Shown here in pieces: positions 16,681 to 23,787 of a stretch of DNA of 43,900 bases (position 1 is the first letter of the stretch; each line of letters starts with the position of its first letter). Below the pieces are notes generated by a model, which was not told the DNA's origin, made no database searches, and saw only the letters and a program-made list of their open reading frames with translations. The position numbers and the translations under genes are program-made. The stretch is from Clostridiaceae bacterium (GTDB lineage Bacteria > Bacillota > Clostridia > Lachnospirales > Lachnospiraceae): NCBI GenBank assembly GCA_009911305.1, contig QXXC01000031.1, positions 1-43,900 on the forward strand, written 5' to 3'.

Positions 16681-17517
16681 CTATTTAAAAAACTCATGTC
16701 CCCCATGCTCCTTTACAAAGGTGAGTCTCCTGTCAAACCACTCGATGTTGGACGAGGCGGATCCCCTCCGGTTCATGAAATAAAGGGCGCCCTCCGAATA
16801 GTCCTCCCCCGCCAGGGCCCGGTCCACGCATTCGATCGTCTCCCGCGTGATCTCACATGTGTTGATCCGCCCGTCCGATACCGGAGAAAACTGGGATTTC
16901 TCATACACGACCTCCGTAATATTATCCGGAAATTCGCTGCTTCTGACCCGGTTAAGAATCACATTTGCCACCATGATCTTCCCCTTCTCGTCACAGATGC
17001 CGGCCTCAGCCTGTACAATTTTCAGCAGCACCTCATAATCCCGGGCCGTATAGCGGATCGCCTTCCCGGCCTGCCCTGGCTTTTGTCCGCTGTGCTTCGC
17101 CCCCTGCGCATCCTGGCCGGTATGCATAAGGATCTCCCGGGTCAGCGTCTCAACCTCCAGATCGGAGCGGGCGAGCTCGTCCTGGATCCGCCGCTCCCAA
17201 AGGCCCCCCACAAATCTCCGCCCCTGTTCGCTGCCTGCGATAAACGAAACCTCCAGCCGGCTCACGGGATCCACATTGAATGCCGCCGGCTCTCCGGCGG
17301 GCCGCAGCGTCCTGTCCCCGGCGCCCTCTTCATAAAACGCCGGCGCTGCATCTCTTTCTGCCCCTGCGTAGCCTGCCCAAAAAAGAAACGCCACCGCCGC
17401 CACTGACACGACGGTTATAACTGCGCCGGCGGCGCGGCACATCCTCTCCGCCGCGCCGCGCGCAAGCGAACGGCACAGACGGCGCACAGTCTGAAGAAAT
17501 GAGTAAATATCCGGCAT
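16681..17517 (-). CDS. SleB/CwlJ-like cell wall hydrolase
   Basis: A 278-residue membrane-anchored protein. An N-terminal helix at about 30-50 (GAVITVVSVAAVAFLFWAGY) is followed by a linker rich in Arg, Glu and Ala, then a Hydrolase_2 domain from about residue 150 to the end. Recognisable elements are LLKIVQAEAGICDEKGKIMVA, NVILNRV, FPDNITEVVYEKSQFSPV and the closing ALYFMNRR..WF segment. The Glu in QAEAG is the likely catalytic acid of this lytic family, which acts on spore cortex or vegetative wall glycan. The ATG at 17517 is chosen because AAGGAGGAG precedes it; an in-frame start at 17616 would be read from the leader. It has a strong promoter and a leader of about 145 bases with small inverted repeats. 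Confidence 0.85.
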   Translation of the reverse strand: MPDIYSFLQTVRRLCRSLARGAAERMCRAAGAVITVVSVAAVAFLFWAGYAGAERDAAPAFYEEGAGDRTLRPAGEPAAFNVDPVSRLEVSFIAGSEQGRRFVGGLWERRIQDELARSDLEVETLTREILMHTGQDAQGAKHSGQKPGQAGKAIRYTARDYEVLLKIVQAEAGICDEKGKIMVANVILNRVRSSEFPDNITEVVYEKSQFSPVSDGRINTCEITRETIECVDRALAGEDYSEGALYFMNRRGSASSNIEWFDRRLTFVKEHGGHEFFK

Positions 17518-17666
17518 ACAATCTCCTCCTTCGCAGCGTGCAGCCGTCCAGACAGTCTGAACGGCCTCATCATCTGCCCATGAAAATCGCTCTGCGATGT
17601 ATAACGGCCCAGACACTCAGACGGTTCATCTGGGCATGGGATCCTGCGCATACAAGCGATGGTGGT

Positions 17667-17696
17667 ATTATATTGGAATCACGCAAAACATGTCAA
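17667..17696 (-). promoter_or_regulatory. Promoter of the wall hydrolase gene
   Basis: Minus strand TTGACA (17696-17691), 18-base spacer, TATAAT (17672-17667), both boxes perfect. The leader 17518-17660 contains GCCCAGA/TCTGGGC and a CCGTTCAGAC-centred palindrome. The very AT-rich stretch 17697-17840 behind it holds no recognised feature. Confidence 0.8.
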
Positions 17697-17881
17697 TAAG
17701 TTTTAATATATTTGTGACAAAATATATGTATATTTAACATATTTTTAATATTTATGTGAGGTATATACAAATATATTCCCGTTTTCTTCCACATATATAG
17801 TAACTATTCTATGCGCCCCCGTCCAAGATTATTACAATTATGTTAAAAAACTCCAGTCCAGAAACATGCGTCCCTGCGCAT

Positions 17882-17910
17882 AAAAAAATGGCTGAAATCC
17901 ATTCAGCCAT
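17882..17910 (-). terminator. Terminator of the broken nuclease gene
   Basis: Stem ATGGCTGA/TCAGCCAT (17888-17895 with 17903-17910) followed by TTTTTTT on the minus strand. It directly overlaps the stop codon of the PD-(D/E)XK remnant and so is that gene's own terminator. Confidence 0.7.
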
Positions 17911-17992
17911 GATCATATACTTCCATCATTACCCTGCATCTCTTCCTGTTGCAGGCAATCCCATATTTTATAATGCTCTTCATGCCTGCCTA

Positions 17993-18152
17993 GTGTTCCA
18001 TCCAGCCAGTAATTGGATTGTCAGAACCGCCTATTTTGCCATCTGCTGCGTTGTCGTCAGTCAACGATGCCACCGCATCGCCTCCTTCCTCCGCCTTGCA
18101 GGCTGACAAAATATTCGGCACTGACAATCCAATTACTGGACGGATGGAACAC
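17993..18152. mobile_element. Fold-back MITE A, 160 bp, TA-flanked
   Basis: Ends GTGTTCCATCC/GGATGGAACAC extend to about 33-bp terminal inverted repeats with 2 mismatches. Weaker symmetry continues inward to a central hairpin CGATGC/GCATCG (18065-18080), whose centre is the exact midpoint of the element. TA lies at both edges (17991-17992 and 18153-18154). No ORF. TA duplication suggests mobilisation by an IS630/Tc1-type transposase, not present in the window. Confidence 0.75.
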
Positions 18153-18154
18153 TA

Positions 18155-18314
18155 GAGCGTGTTTGAAAAATGCTTTCTGCCAGATGTGCGTTCCACTTTG
18201 TGGGAGATTTGGGCCAAATGAACGCGGCGCAGTGGGCTGCGTTAAGTGAATTTGACACAAATATGCCGCAAAGTGGGGCGTGCAGATGGAGGGAATGATT
18301 TTTCAAACACGCTC
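18155..18314. mobile_element. Fold-back MITE B, 160 bp, TA-flanked
   Basis: Perfect 17-bp terminal inverted repeats GAGCGTGTTTGAAAAAT, with imperfect pairing through CCACTTTG/CAAAGTGG to a central CGCAG/CTGCG hairpin (18228-18241) at the exact midpoint. TA at 18153-18154 (shared with element A) and 18315-18316. No ORF. It differs in sequence from element A but has the same length, target and fold-back plan. A decayed relative lies at 1018. Confidence 0.75.
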
Positions 18315-18470
18315 TAGCGCAGGGACGTTTCATACTGTCTGTCAGATATCTGTCTGAGCGCTTTCCTGCACGCCTTCTCCTCGTCACCGTCTGCGGCATA
18401 CTTCACTTCAATCACAATCCCCGCCTCTGCATCGTCAATCTGAATCAGAATGTCGCTGTATCCCTCCCCC

Positions 18471-18938
18471 TCAAATCAGGGCAGCGAATTCAGCCCCGAT
18501 ATACCCGGCCAGCTTCTCCGGATTCAGCCTCACCTGTACGCCGCGCTGACCGGCGCTGACAGATATCTCATCAAACAGGACCGCCGTTTCTTCTATAAAG
18601 GCAGGAAACTTCTTTTTCATGCCCACAGGCGAGCAGCCGCCGCGCATGTAGCCTGTCAGGGGCAGCAGCTCCTTCATATGGATCATTTCCACCTTTTTAT
18701 CGCCCGACGCTTTGGCCGCCTTTTTCAGATCCAGCTCCTCGTCAACCGGGATGCAGCAGACCAGATAGCCGTTTTTATCTCCCTTAAGCACCAGTGTCTT
18801 GTACATCGTGTCATGATCCACGCCCATCACATCCGCCGCATGGCTGCCGGACAGATCATGTTCATCCACCTCATACTCTCCCACGCTGTATTCAATCCCG
18901 GCTGCGTCGAGAAGCCGCATTACGTTTGTCTTCGTCAT
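18471..18938 (-). CDS. ybaK: YbaK/EbsC-family Cys-tRNA(Pro) deacylase
   Basis: A 155-residue cytoplasmic protein of the YbaK/ProX editing family, which hydrolyses mischarged Cys-tRNA(Pro). Family landmarks are TYKTLVLKGD-like (DTMYKTLVLKGDK), CCIPVDEELDLKKAAKASG, LTGYMRGGCSPVGMKK and IEETAVLFDEISVSAGQRG. The ATG at 18938 has GAGG nine bases upstream; a TTG at 18947 is an alternative. It overlaps the 3' end of the gene before it by 47 bases, which points to translational coupling in the leuC operon. Its stop codon is also the left border of the nuclease remnant, so the truncation that removed the ATPase half may have occurred here. Confidence 0.9.
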   Translation of the reverse strand: MTKTNVMRLLDAAGIEYSVGEYEVDEHDLSGSHAADVMGVDHDTMYKTLVLKGDKNGYLVCCIPVDEELDLKKAAKASGDKKVEMIHMKELLPLTGYMRGGCSPVGMKKKFPAFIEETAVLFDEISVSAGQRGVQVRLNPEKLAGYIGAEFAALI

Positions 18939-19977
18939 CTTTATCAACCTCTATTAACATATCCACTGTCTCCGGCTCATATGGCTGCACGGAGACAGAT
19001 ATATACCAGTTCGTCTCTGAAACAGGCTCAAAATGCAGCGCCGAAGCGGCCTCCCTGACACGGGCCCCGTCCCCGGAACCGGGATGGCAGGCATGCGGAG
19101 AACCGGTCAGGATCACCCCCACCGCTGCCACGCCTGTGTTTTCTCCTCCTGCCTCTGCCGCCGGCGAATCTGCGTCGTCCGCGTCCAGTACCCGCAGCAC
19201 GTCCCCGCCGGAAAGCTCCGGATCGACCGTATAGCGAAGCGCCTGATAGCTCCTGGGAAAAACCATCCTCTGCCCGCCCATTCCCGGATGCCCATGGAAT
19301 GTGTGTTCCGGGAGCGCGCGTGCCTCGCAGGACAGGATCCTGATACGGTGAACGGTTCCGGCGGCGGGATGGCGAAATGTCTCCTCAAACGCCCCGCAGC
19401 CCGGCCCGGCAGTAAAACGGCAGCCGCAGGGGTATTCCTCCCGCCCGGCCTTCACAGTCAGGCTCAGCTCTCTCACCGCCTCCCGCTTCCCGTCCGGCCA
19501 CAGGAAACGGACCCGGTGGCAGTACCAGCCGGCTTCCCCGCTCAGGCCGTACGCCTCCTCCAGCTCCTGCGCCTCGTTCTGGTACGCATAAAGCCCCTCC
19601 TGTTTCCAGACCCGCTGCCAGCCTGTTCCGCACCAGCCTGTGCTCTCCGCTTTTTTTCCGTTGATCGATACCTGAAAGGAGGGGGACGAGCGCAGAGGGT
19701 TCTCCGCCTCCGCCAGAAGCCGCTCCTCCTTTGTCAGTCCCTCTCCCGCCGGATCCTCCTTAAGCCTTTCGTACCACCGGCCGGCAAAATGCGCGAGCGC
19801 TTCCCCCGGAATCAGCTTCACCACATCCACAATCAGTCTGTTTTTGCAGCAATAGGCAGCCGGAACCAGCCACTCACAGCCCGCATAGGAGAACCGCTTT
19901 CCCACCAAAACCCGCTTCCCGGGCCGCTCATATGCGCTATGTCCTTCATTAAAATTTCCGGATTCGTACACCTTCAT
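18892..19977 (-). CDS. Unknown protein in the leuCD operon
   Basis: A 361-residue soluble protein not recognised as a known family. It has no signal peptide or membrane segment. Visible features: many aromatic residues and Cys (GCEWLVPAAYCC, GYCHR-like WYCHRVRFLWPDG, YPCGCRF, FHGHPGMGG), a central beta-rich half, and an acidic C-terminal third ending in a basic tail. The FRHPAAGTVHRIRIL and EHTFHGHPGMGGQ segments hint at a metal-binding beta-barrel, but this is speculation. ATG at 19977 is chosen because AGGAG lies eight bases upstream. It lies 70 bases after the small membrane protein gene and overlaps ybaK. The strongly GC-rich third positions match its neighbours. Confidence 0.7.
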   Translation of the reverse strand: MKVYESGNFNEGHSAYERPGKRVLVGKRFSYAGCEWLVPAAYCCKNRLIVDVVKLIPGEALAHFAGRWYERLKEDPAGEGLTKEERLLAEAENPLRSSPSFQVSINGKKAESTGWCGTGWQRVWKQEGLYAYQNEAQELEEAYGLSGEAGWYCHRVRFLWPDGKREAVRELSLTVKAGREEYPCGCRFTAGPGCGAFEETFRHPAAGTVHRIRILSCEARALPEHTFHGHPGMGGQRMVFPRSYQALRYTVDPELSGGDVLRVLDADDADSPAAEAGGENTGVAAVGVILTGSPHACHPGSGDGARVREAASALHFEPVSETNWYISVSVQPYEPETVDMLIEVDKDDEDKRNAASRRSRD

Positions 19978-20047
19978 ACACATAACTCCTGTTTCTGTTT
20001 CCATTCACCTGAGTCCATACAGGCAGGGGGTATTGCGGAAAGGCCGC

Positions 20048-20296
20048 CTACTTTCTCTTCTTCCGGTGAATCAGATAATACCCAGCCGCCGCCACGGCGA
20101 AAACCGCGGCCGCTGTAAAGAACACATCCTGGCTCCCCAGCCTTCCGGCCAGAAAGACAGAGGTAGGGCCGTTGGCTCCGCCGATCACAAACGTTTTCTG
20201 AACATGCCAGGTGGAGTCGGAAAAAAAGCCGAGCCCCGCCGCGGCTGCCGCGCATGCCGACAGCACAACCAAAATCACGGTTTTCGTTCGATTCAT
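20048..20296 (-). CDS. Small membrane protein with OadB-like GGxxGPT motif
   Basis: An 82-residue protein with a hydrophobic segment at each end (about 5-24 and 58-76) and a basic tail HRKKRK. The loop between them reads FVIGGANGPTSVFLAG, close to the GGADGPT element of the beta subunit of Na+-translocating decarboxylases, but the rest of that subunit is absent. Short proteins of this type are sometimes labelled as decarboxylase beta subunits in clostridia; here it cannot be catalytic on its own. ATG at 20296 overlaps the stop of the GNAT gene (ATGA), with GGGGGT upstream. Function unknown. Confidence 0.7.
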   Translation of the reverse strand: MNRTKTVILVVLSACAAAAAGLGFFSDSTWHVQKTFVIGGANGPTSVFLAGRLGSQDVFFTAAAVFAVAAAGYYLIHRKKRK

Positions 20297-20799
20297 CCTG
20301 TCACCCCCTTTTCCATCAGGAAGAAGCGTCCCTTGCGCAGGAACAGGTCCCCCACATTTTGGTATCCCCGCTTTTCATACATGCGAAGCGCCGCAGGGTT
20401 CTCAGAGAACGCGTCAAGGCGGATGGAACGCTTTCCACTCCGCCTGACCTCCTCCTCTATGTGCGCGAGAGCCATTCCCCCGATCCCGCGGCCCCAGACA
20501 GACGGGCTTAAGCAGAGGCGGTGGAGGACAAGGCATGATGATTCGGGAAAGCTCCATTTCCCATTCACATAGCCCTCGTCGCATTCCCGGTTCAGCGCAT
20601 AGGCAAGCACAATCTCCCCGCCGGCGCGGCCCGTAAAAAGCTCCCGCTTCCGGATATCCTCAGCGAGAACCTCCCGGTCCGGATAGATCTCGTCCCACTG
20701 TTCAATGCCTCTTTGCCCCATCTCCCGGATCGCCTCCCGGTAAATGGCAAAAACCGTCTCAAGCTCTCCTTCTGTGGCGCTCCTGAATTCAAGCTCCAT
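20293..20799 (-). CDS. GNAT-family N-acetyltransferase
   Basis: A 168-residue acetyl-CoA-dependent transferase. The acetyl-CoA loop is in [21 protein letters not shown] (RGIGG replaces the usual Q/RxxGxG/A), preceded by the beta4 strand SCLVLHRLC and followed by [21 protein letters not shown], the typical beta5 and alpha4 segment. The acceptor is unknown. It overlaps leuD by 11 bases and the small membrane protein gene by 4, so it is translated as part of the leuCD operon, but no link to leucine synthesis is implied by its family. Confidence 0.88.
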   Translation of the reverse strand: MELEFRSATEGELETVFAIYREAIREMGQRGIEQWDEIYPDREVLAEDIRKRELFTGRAGGEIVLAYALNRECDEGYVNGKWSFPESSCLVLHRLCLSPSVWGRGIGGMALAHIEEEVRRSGKRSIRLDAFSENPAALRMYEKRGYQNVGDLFLRKGRFFLMEKGVTG

Positions 20800-21289
20800 G
20801 CGTCTCCTTCCCGTTAATGTAATTCACCAGCCCGCCGGCCGTGATGATCCGCTGCATAAACTCCGGAAACGCCTGTCCCTGAAATGAAACGTTCCTTGTC
20901 TTATCCGTGATCACGCCGCTGTCAAAATCGATCTCCACCTCATCGCCGGCCTCAATGGCCTTTGCCGCCTCCGGGCACTCAATGATAGGCAGGCCGATAT
21001 TAATGGCATTGCGGTAGAAAATCCTGGCAAACGTTTCCGCAATCACGCAGCTCACCCCGGCGCATTTGATGGCCAGCGGCGCATGCTCCCTGGACGAGCC
21101 GCAGCCAAAGTTTTTGCTGGCCACGATGATATCGCCTGCCTGAACCCTGTGCACAAATTCCTTATCAATGTCCTCCATGCAGTGCTTCGCCAGCTCCGCG
21201 CCCTCGGTCGCATTTAAATACCTGGCCGGGATAATGACATCCGTATCTACGTTGTCGCCGTATTTGAATACATGTCCGCATGCTTTCAT
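20789..21289 (-). CDS. leuD: 3-Isopropylmalate dehydratase small subunit
   Basis: A 166-residue small subunit that, with LeuC, converts 2-isopropylmalate to 3-isopropylmalate in leucine synthesis. The swivel-domain signature is clear: [32 protein letters not shown] and NAINIGLPI. The short length fits the archaeal/clostridial type (HACN subfamily) where one enzyme may also act on homologous substrates such as citramalate. It starts 12 bases after leuC. The rest of the leucine pathway (leuA, leuB) is not in the window. Confidence 0.95.
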   Translation of the reverse strand: MKACGHVFKYGDNVDTDVIIPARYLNATEGAELAKHCMEDIDKEFVHRVQAGDIIVASKNFGCGSSREHAPLAIKCAGVSCVIAETFARIFYRNAINIGLPIIECPEAAKAIEAGDEVEIDFDSGVITDKTRNVSFQGQAFPEFMQRIITAGGLVNYINGKETHGA

Positions 21290-21301
21290 CTTCTCTACCT
21301 C

Positions 21302-22567
21302 CTATAAACCCAGCTCAGCCGGGCTGCTGATTTTTCCGAGTACCGCGCTGGCGGCCGCGACAGCGGGGCTTGCCAGATAAATCTCCGAATCCACATGTCC
21401 CATGCGTCCCACAAAATTCCGGTTCGTCGTGGAAATACAGCGCTCGCCCTCTGCCAGAATACCCATATAGCCGCCCAGGCAGGGCCCGCAGGTCGGCGTG
21501 CTGACAACCGCCCCGGCCTCGATAAACGTTTCCAGAAGGCCCTCTCTCATGGCCTGCAGATAGATCGCCTGCGTCGCCGGGATCACGATGCAGCGCACGC
21601 CCTTTGCCACCTTTCTGCCCTTCATCACCGCGGCTGCAGCCCTCATATCCCCGATCCTCCCGTTCGTGCAGGAGCCGATCACCGACTGATCAATGCGGAT
21701 CCCGCCGGCCTCGTCAACCGTCCTGGTATTTTCCGGCAAATGCGGAAATGATACGGTTGGCTTTAATTCTGACAGATCGATGGTATATACCTCGTCATAC
21801 TCCGCGTCCTCATCCGCCTTATAAACCGTAAATTCTCTCGTCGCATGGGCCTCCAGATACTGCATCGTCGTCTCATCCACCGGGAAAATCCCGTTCTTCC
21901 CGCCCGCCTCAATCGCCATATTGCAGATCGTAAAGCGGTCATCCATGGACAGATGCGAAACGCCGTCCCCCACAAACTCCATAGATTTATACAGCGCCCC
22001 GTCCACGCCGATCCGGCCGATGATATGTAAAATAATGTCCTTCCCGCAGACCCATCCGCGCGGCTTTCCGGTCAGAACAAACTGAATCGCAGACGGAACC
22101 TTAAACCACGCCCTGCCGGTCGCCATCCCGGCCGCCATATCCGTGCTGCCCACACCCGTGGAAAAAGCCCCCAGAGCGCCGTAGGTACACGTATGCGAAT
22201 CCGCGCCGATAATCGCGTCCCCAGGCACGGTTAAGCCCTTCTCCGGAAGCAGGGCATGCTCGATCCCCATCTCCCCCACATCAAAATAATTCGTAATCTC
22301 ATGCCTCAACGCAAATTCACGGCAGCACTTACAGTTCTGCGCTGACTTAATATCCTTGTTCGGGATAAAATGATCCATCACAAGGGCAATTTTATCTTTG
22401 TGGAAAACGGACGGATTGTCCATCTTTTTCATCTCATGGATCGCAACCGGGGTCGTAATGTCATTGCCAAGGACCAGATCCAAATCCGCCTCAATCAACT
22501 GCCCGGCCCGCACCTCAGGAAGGCCCGCATGCGCCGCCAGAATTTTCTGGGTCATTGTCATTCCCAT
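21302..22567 (-). CDS. leuC: 3-Isopropylmalate dehydratase large subunit
   Basis: A 421-residue aconitase-family subunit carrying a [4Fe-4S] cluster. Cluster ligands are in [12 protein letters not shown] and in [13 protein letters not shown]; substrate-site motifs include [13 protein letters not shown] and [10 protein letters not shown]. Short form typical of the clostridial/archaeal enzyme. The ATG at 22567 is chosen because AGGAGGAG lies eight bases upstream; an in-frame start at 22597 would fall inside the operator dyad. First gene of a six-gene run (leuC, leuD, GNAT, small membrane protein, unknown, ybaK). It is divergent from a LysR gene, which is likely its regulator. Confidence 0.95.
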   Translation of the reverse strand: MGMTMTQKILAAHAGLPEVRAGQLIEADLDLVLGNDITTPVAIHEMKKMDNPSVFHKDKIALVMDHFIPNKDIKSAQNCKCCREFALRHEITNYFDVGEMGIEHALLPEKGLTVPGDAIIGADSHTCTYGALGAFSTGVGSTDMAAGMATGRAWFKVPSAIQFVLTGKPRGWVCGKDIILHIIGRIGVDGALYKSMEFVGDGVSHLSMDDRFTICNMAIEAGGKNGIFPVDETTMQYLEAHATREFTVYKADEDAEYDEVYTIDLSELKPTVSFPHLPENTRTVDEAGGIRIDQSVIGSCTNGRIGDMRAAAAVMKGRKVAKGVRCIVIPATQAIYLQAMREGLLETFIEAGAVVSTPTCGPCLGGYMGILAEGERCISTTNRNFVGRMGHVDSEIYLASPAVAAASAVLGKISSPAELGL

Positions 22568-22595
22568 GATTCCATCTCCTCCTAAAATATGATTC

Positions 22596-22640
22596 ATATA
22601 ATTGTATTATAGCATCGGTTCTGTTATAATACAATTATAT
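22596..22640. promoter_or_regulatory. Operator dyad between leuC and the LysR gene
   Basis: Perfect 16-bp arms (22596-22611 and 22625-22640) around a 13-base spacer. Each arm contains a TATAAT-like box (TATAAT at 22625-22630 on the plus strand, and its mirror at 22611-22606 on the minus strand), so the dyad overlaps both divergent -10 regions. Placement and symmetry suit a LysR-type operator; the assignment is an inference. Confidence 0.6.
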
Positions 22641-22723
22641 AATATGAATATATAGCATGAATCAGGGTTATAAGAGGGGCGTTGTTTGCCAAAGACATAC
22701 AAACCAGCAGGGGATGAGAGGTT

Positions 22724-23611
22724 ATGGAACAGCATTTATCAGGATATCGGATTTTTTACGCGGTAGCACGGGCGGGGAACATCTCCCGCGCGGCCAAAGA
22801 GCTATACATCAGCCAGCCGGCCATCAGCAAGGCCGTCGGCAGGCTCGAGGAAAGCCTGGGGGTAACGCTCTTCATGCGCAGCTCGCGCGGCGTCTCCCTG
22901 ACCGCAGAAGGGCAGGTCTTATACCAGCATGTGAGCCATGCGTTTGACACCTTAAGCCGCGGGGAAAACGAATTAAAGCGCATCCGTGATTTCAATATCG
23001 GGCAGATCCGCATCGGCGTGAGCAATACGCTGTGCAAATACATTCTCCTGCCCTATTTAAAGGGATTTCTGGAGCAGTTTCCGCATGTCCGCATCCTGAT
23101 CGACAGCCAGGACACGGCCCGTACCATCTCCATGCTCGAACAGCAGCAGCTCGACATCGGCCTCATCGCCGAGCCGCGGACGCGCCGCGGCCTGTCCTTT
23201 CTCCCGGTCATGCAGATCGAGGACGCCTTTGTCTGCACACGGACCTATTTAGACAACCTCAAAATACGCGAGGGCGAGAGCGCGGATCTGTTTACCAGCG
23301 GAACCATACTGCTCCTGAACCGCAGCAATATGACGCGGGCGCATATTGACGCCTATTTTGCCGAACAGGGCATCGAGCCCCGGCAGATTTTAGAGGCCAC
23401 CACCATGGATTTACTGATCGAATTTGCAAAGACAGGCTTGGGAATCGGATGCGTGATCCGCGACTTTGTGAAGGACGAGCTCTCAGACGGAACGCTCATA
23501 GAAATCCCCCTCGCCGCGCCGATCCGCAAAAGGACGATCGGCTTTGCCTATCAGGCGGCGTACGCGACAAAGACCATGCAGCATTTCATTCACTTCTGTT
23601 TTCCGTCCTGA
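22724..23611 (+). CDS. LysR-family transcriptional regulator
   Basis: A 295-residue regulator. The N-terminal winged helix-turn-helix is residues 1-60, with the LysR pattern GNISRAAKELYISQPAISKAVGRLEESLG and FMRSSRGVSLTAEG. The effector domain is about 90-290, with IRIGVSNTLCKYILLPYLKGFLE opening the first subdomain and LLIEFAKTGLGIGCVIRDFV in the second. The ATG at 22724 has AGAGG just upstream. Its position next to leuC and the long dyad suggests control of leuCD in response to a leucine-pathway intermediate, as for other regulators divergent from leuCD. The ligand is not known. Confidence 0.92.
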   Translation: MEQHLSGYRIFYAVARAGNISRAAKELYISQPAISKAVGRLEESLGVTLFMRSSRGVSLTAEGQVLYQHVSHAFDTLSRGENELKRIRDFNIGQIRIGVSNTLCKYILLPYLKGFLEQFPHVRILIDSQDTARTISMLEQQQLDIGLIAEPRTRRGLSFLPVMQIEDAFVCTRTYLDNLKIREGESADLFTSGTILLLNRSNMTRAHIDAYFAEQGIEPRQILEATTMDLLIEFAKTGLGIGCVIRDFVKDELSDGTLIEIPLAAPIRKRTIGFAYQAAYATKTMQHFIHFCFPS

Positions 23612-23622
23612 AAGCGGTGGGG

Positions 23623-23765
23623 CTACAGGTCATAGATTTGCCCATGTTCCAAATCTGCCGGATTCTGCAATTCCTCCAGTGACAGATTTGTAGTGATCAT
23701 GAACGGCTGTCCGCTTTTATAACGCTCATTAATGATGGTTCCAAAGGTGTCAATTAAGAAAAAAG
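23623..23765 (-). pseudogene. Remnant of a DnaC/IstB-like AAA+ ATPase
   Basis: Minus strand from about 23765 reads LIDTFGTIINERYKSGQPF, then MITTNLSLEELQNPADLEH and GQIYDL before a TAG at 23625-23623. This is the sensor-1/C-terminal region of helicase-loader ATPases (ERYxSGxPxxxTTNLS..EL and IYDR). The nucleotide-binding part is missing, no start codon is present, and the final Arg of IYDR is lost, so it is dead. It lies between LysR and the end of the polysaccharide operon and marks an old mobile-element scar. Confidence 0.6.
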
Positions 23766-23787
23766 AACATCTTTTGTCGTACAGCCC

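Larger units (their letters stand above)
17903..18475 (-). pseudogene. PD-(D/E)XK nuclease (DUF1703-type) remnant split by two MITEs
   Basis: On the minus strand, 18475-18317 reads the nuclease core GYSDILIQIDDAEAG, IVIEVKYAADGDEEKACR and ALRQISDRQYE, then is cut by the element at 18155-18314. After the second element the frame resumes at about 17988 as GMKSIIKYGIACNRKRCR and ends at a TGA at 17905-17903. These are the last ~75 residues typical of AAA-ATPase/PD-(D/E)XK proteins of the DUF1703 group, including the D and ExK catalytic motif. The ATPase part and start are gone; the remnant begins exactly at the ybaK stop codon. Removing both elements and two TA copies joins the pieces in the same frame, with one TAG at the target site. 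Confidence 0.75.
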
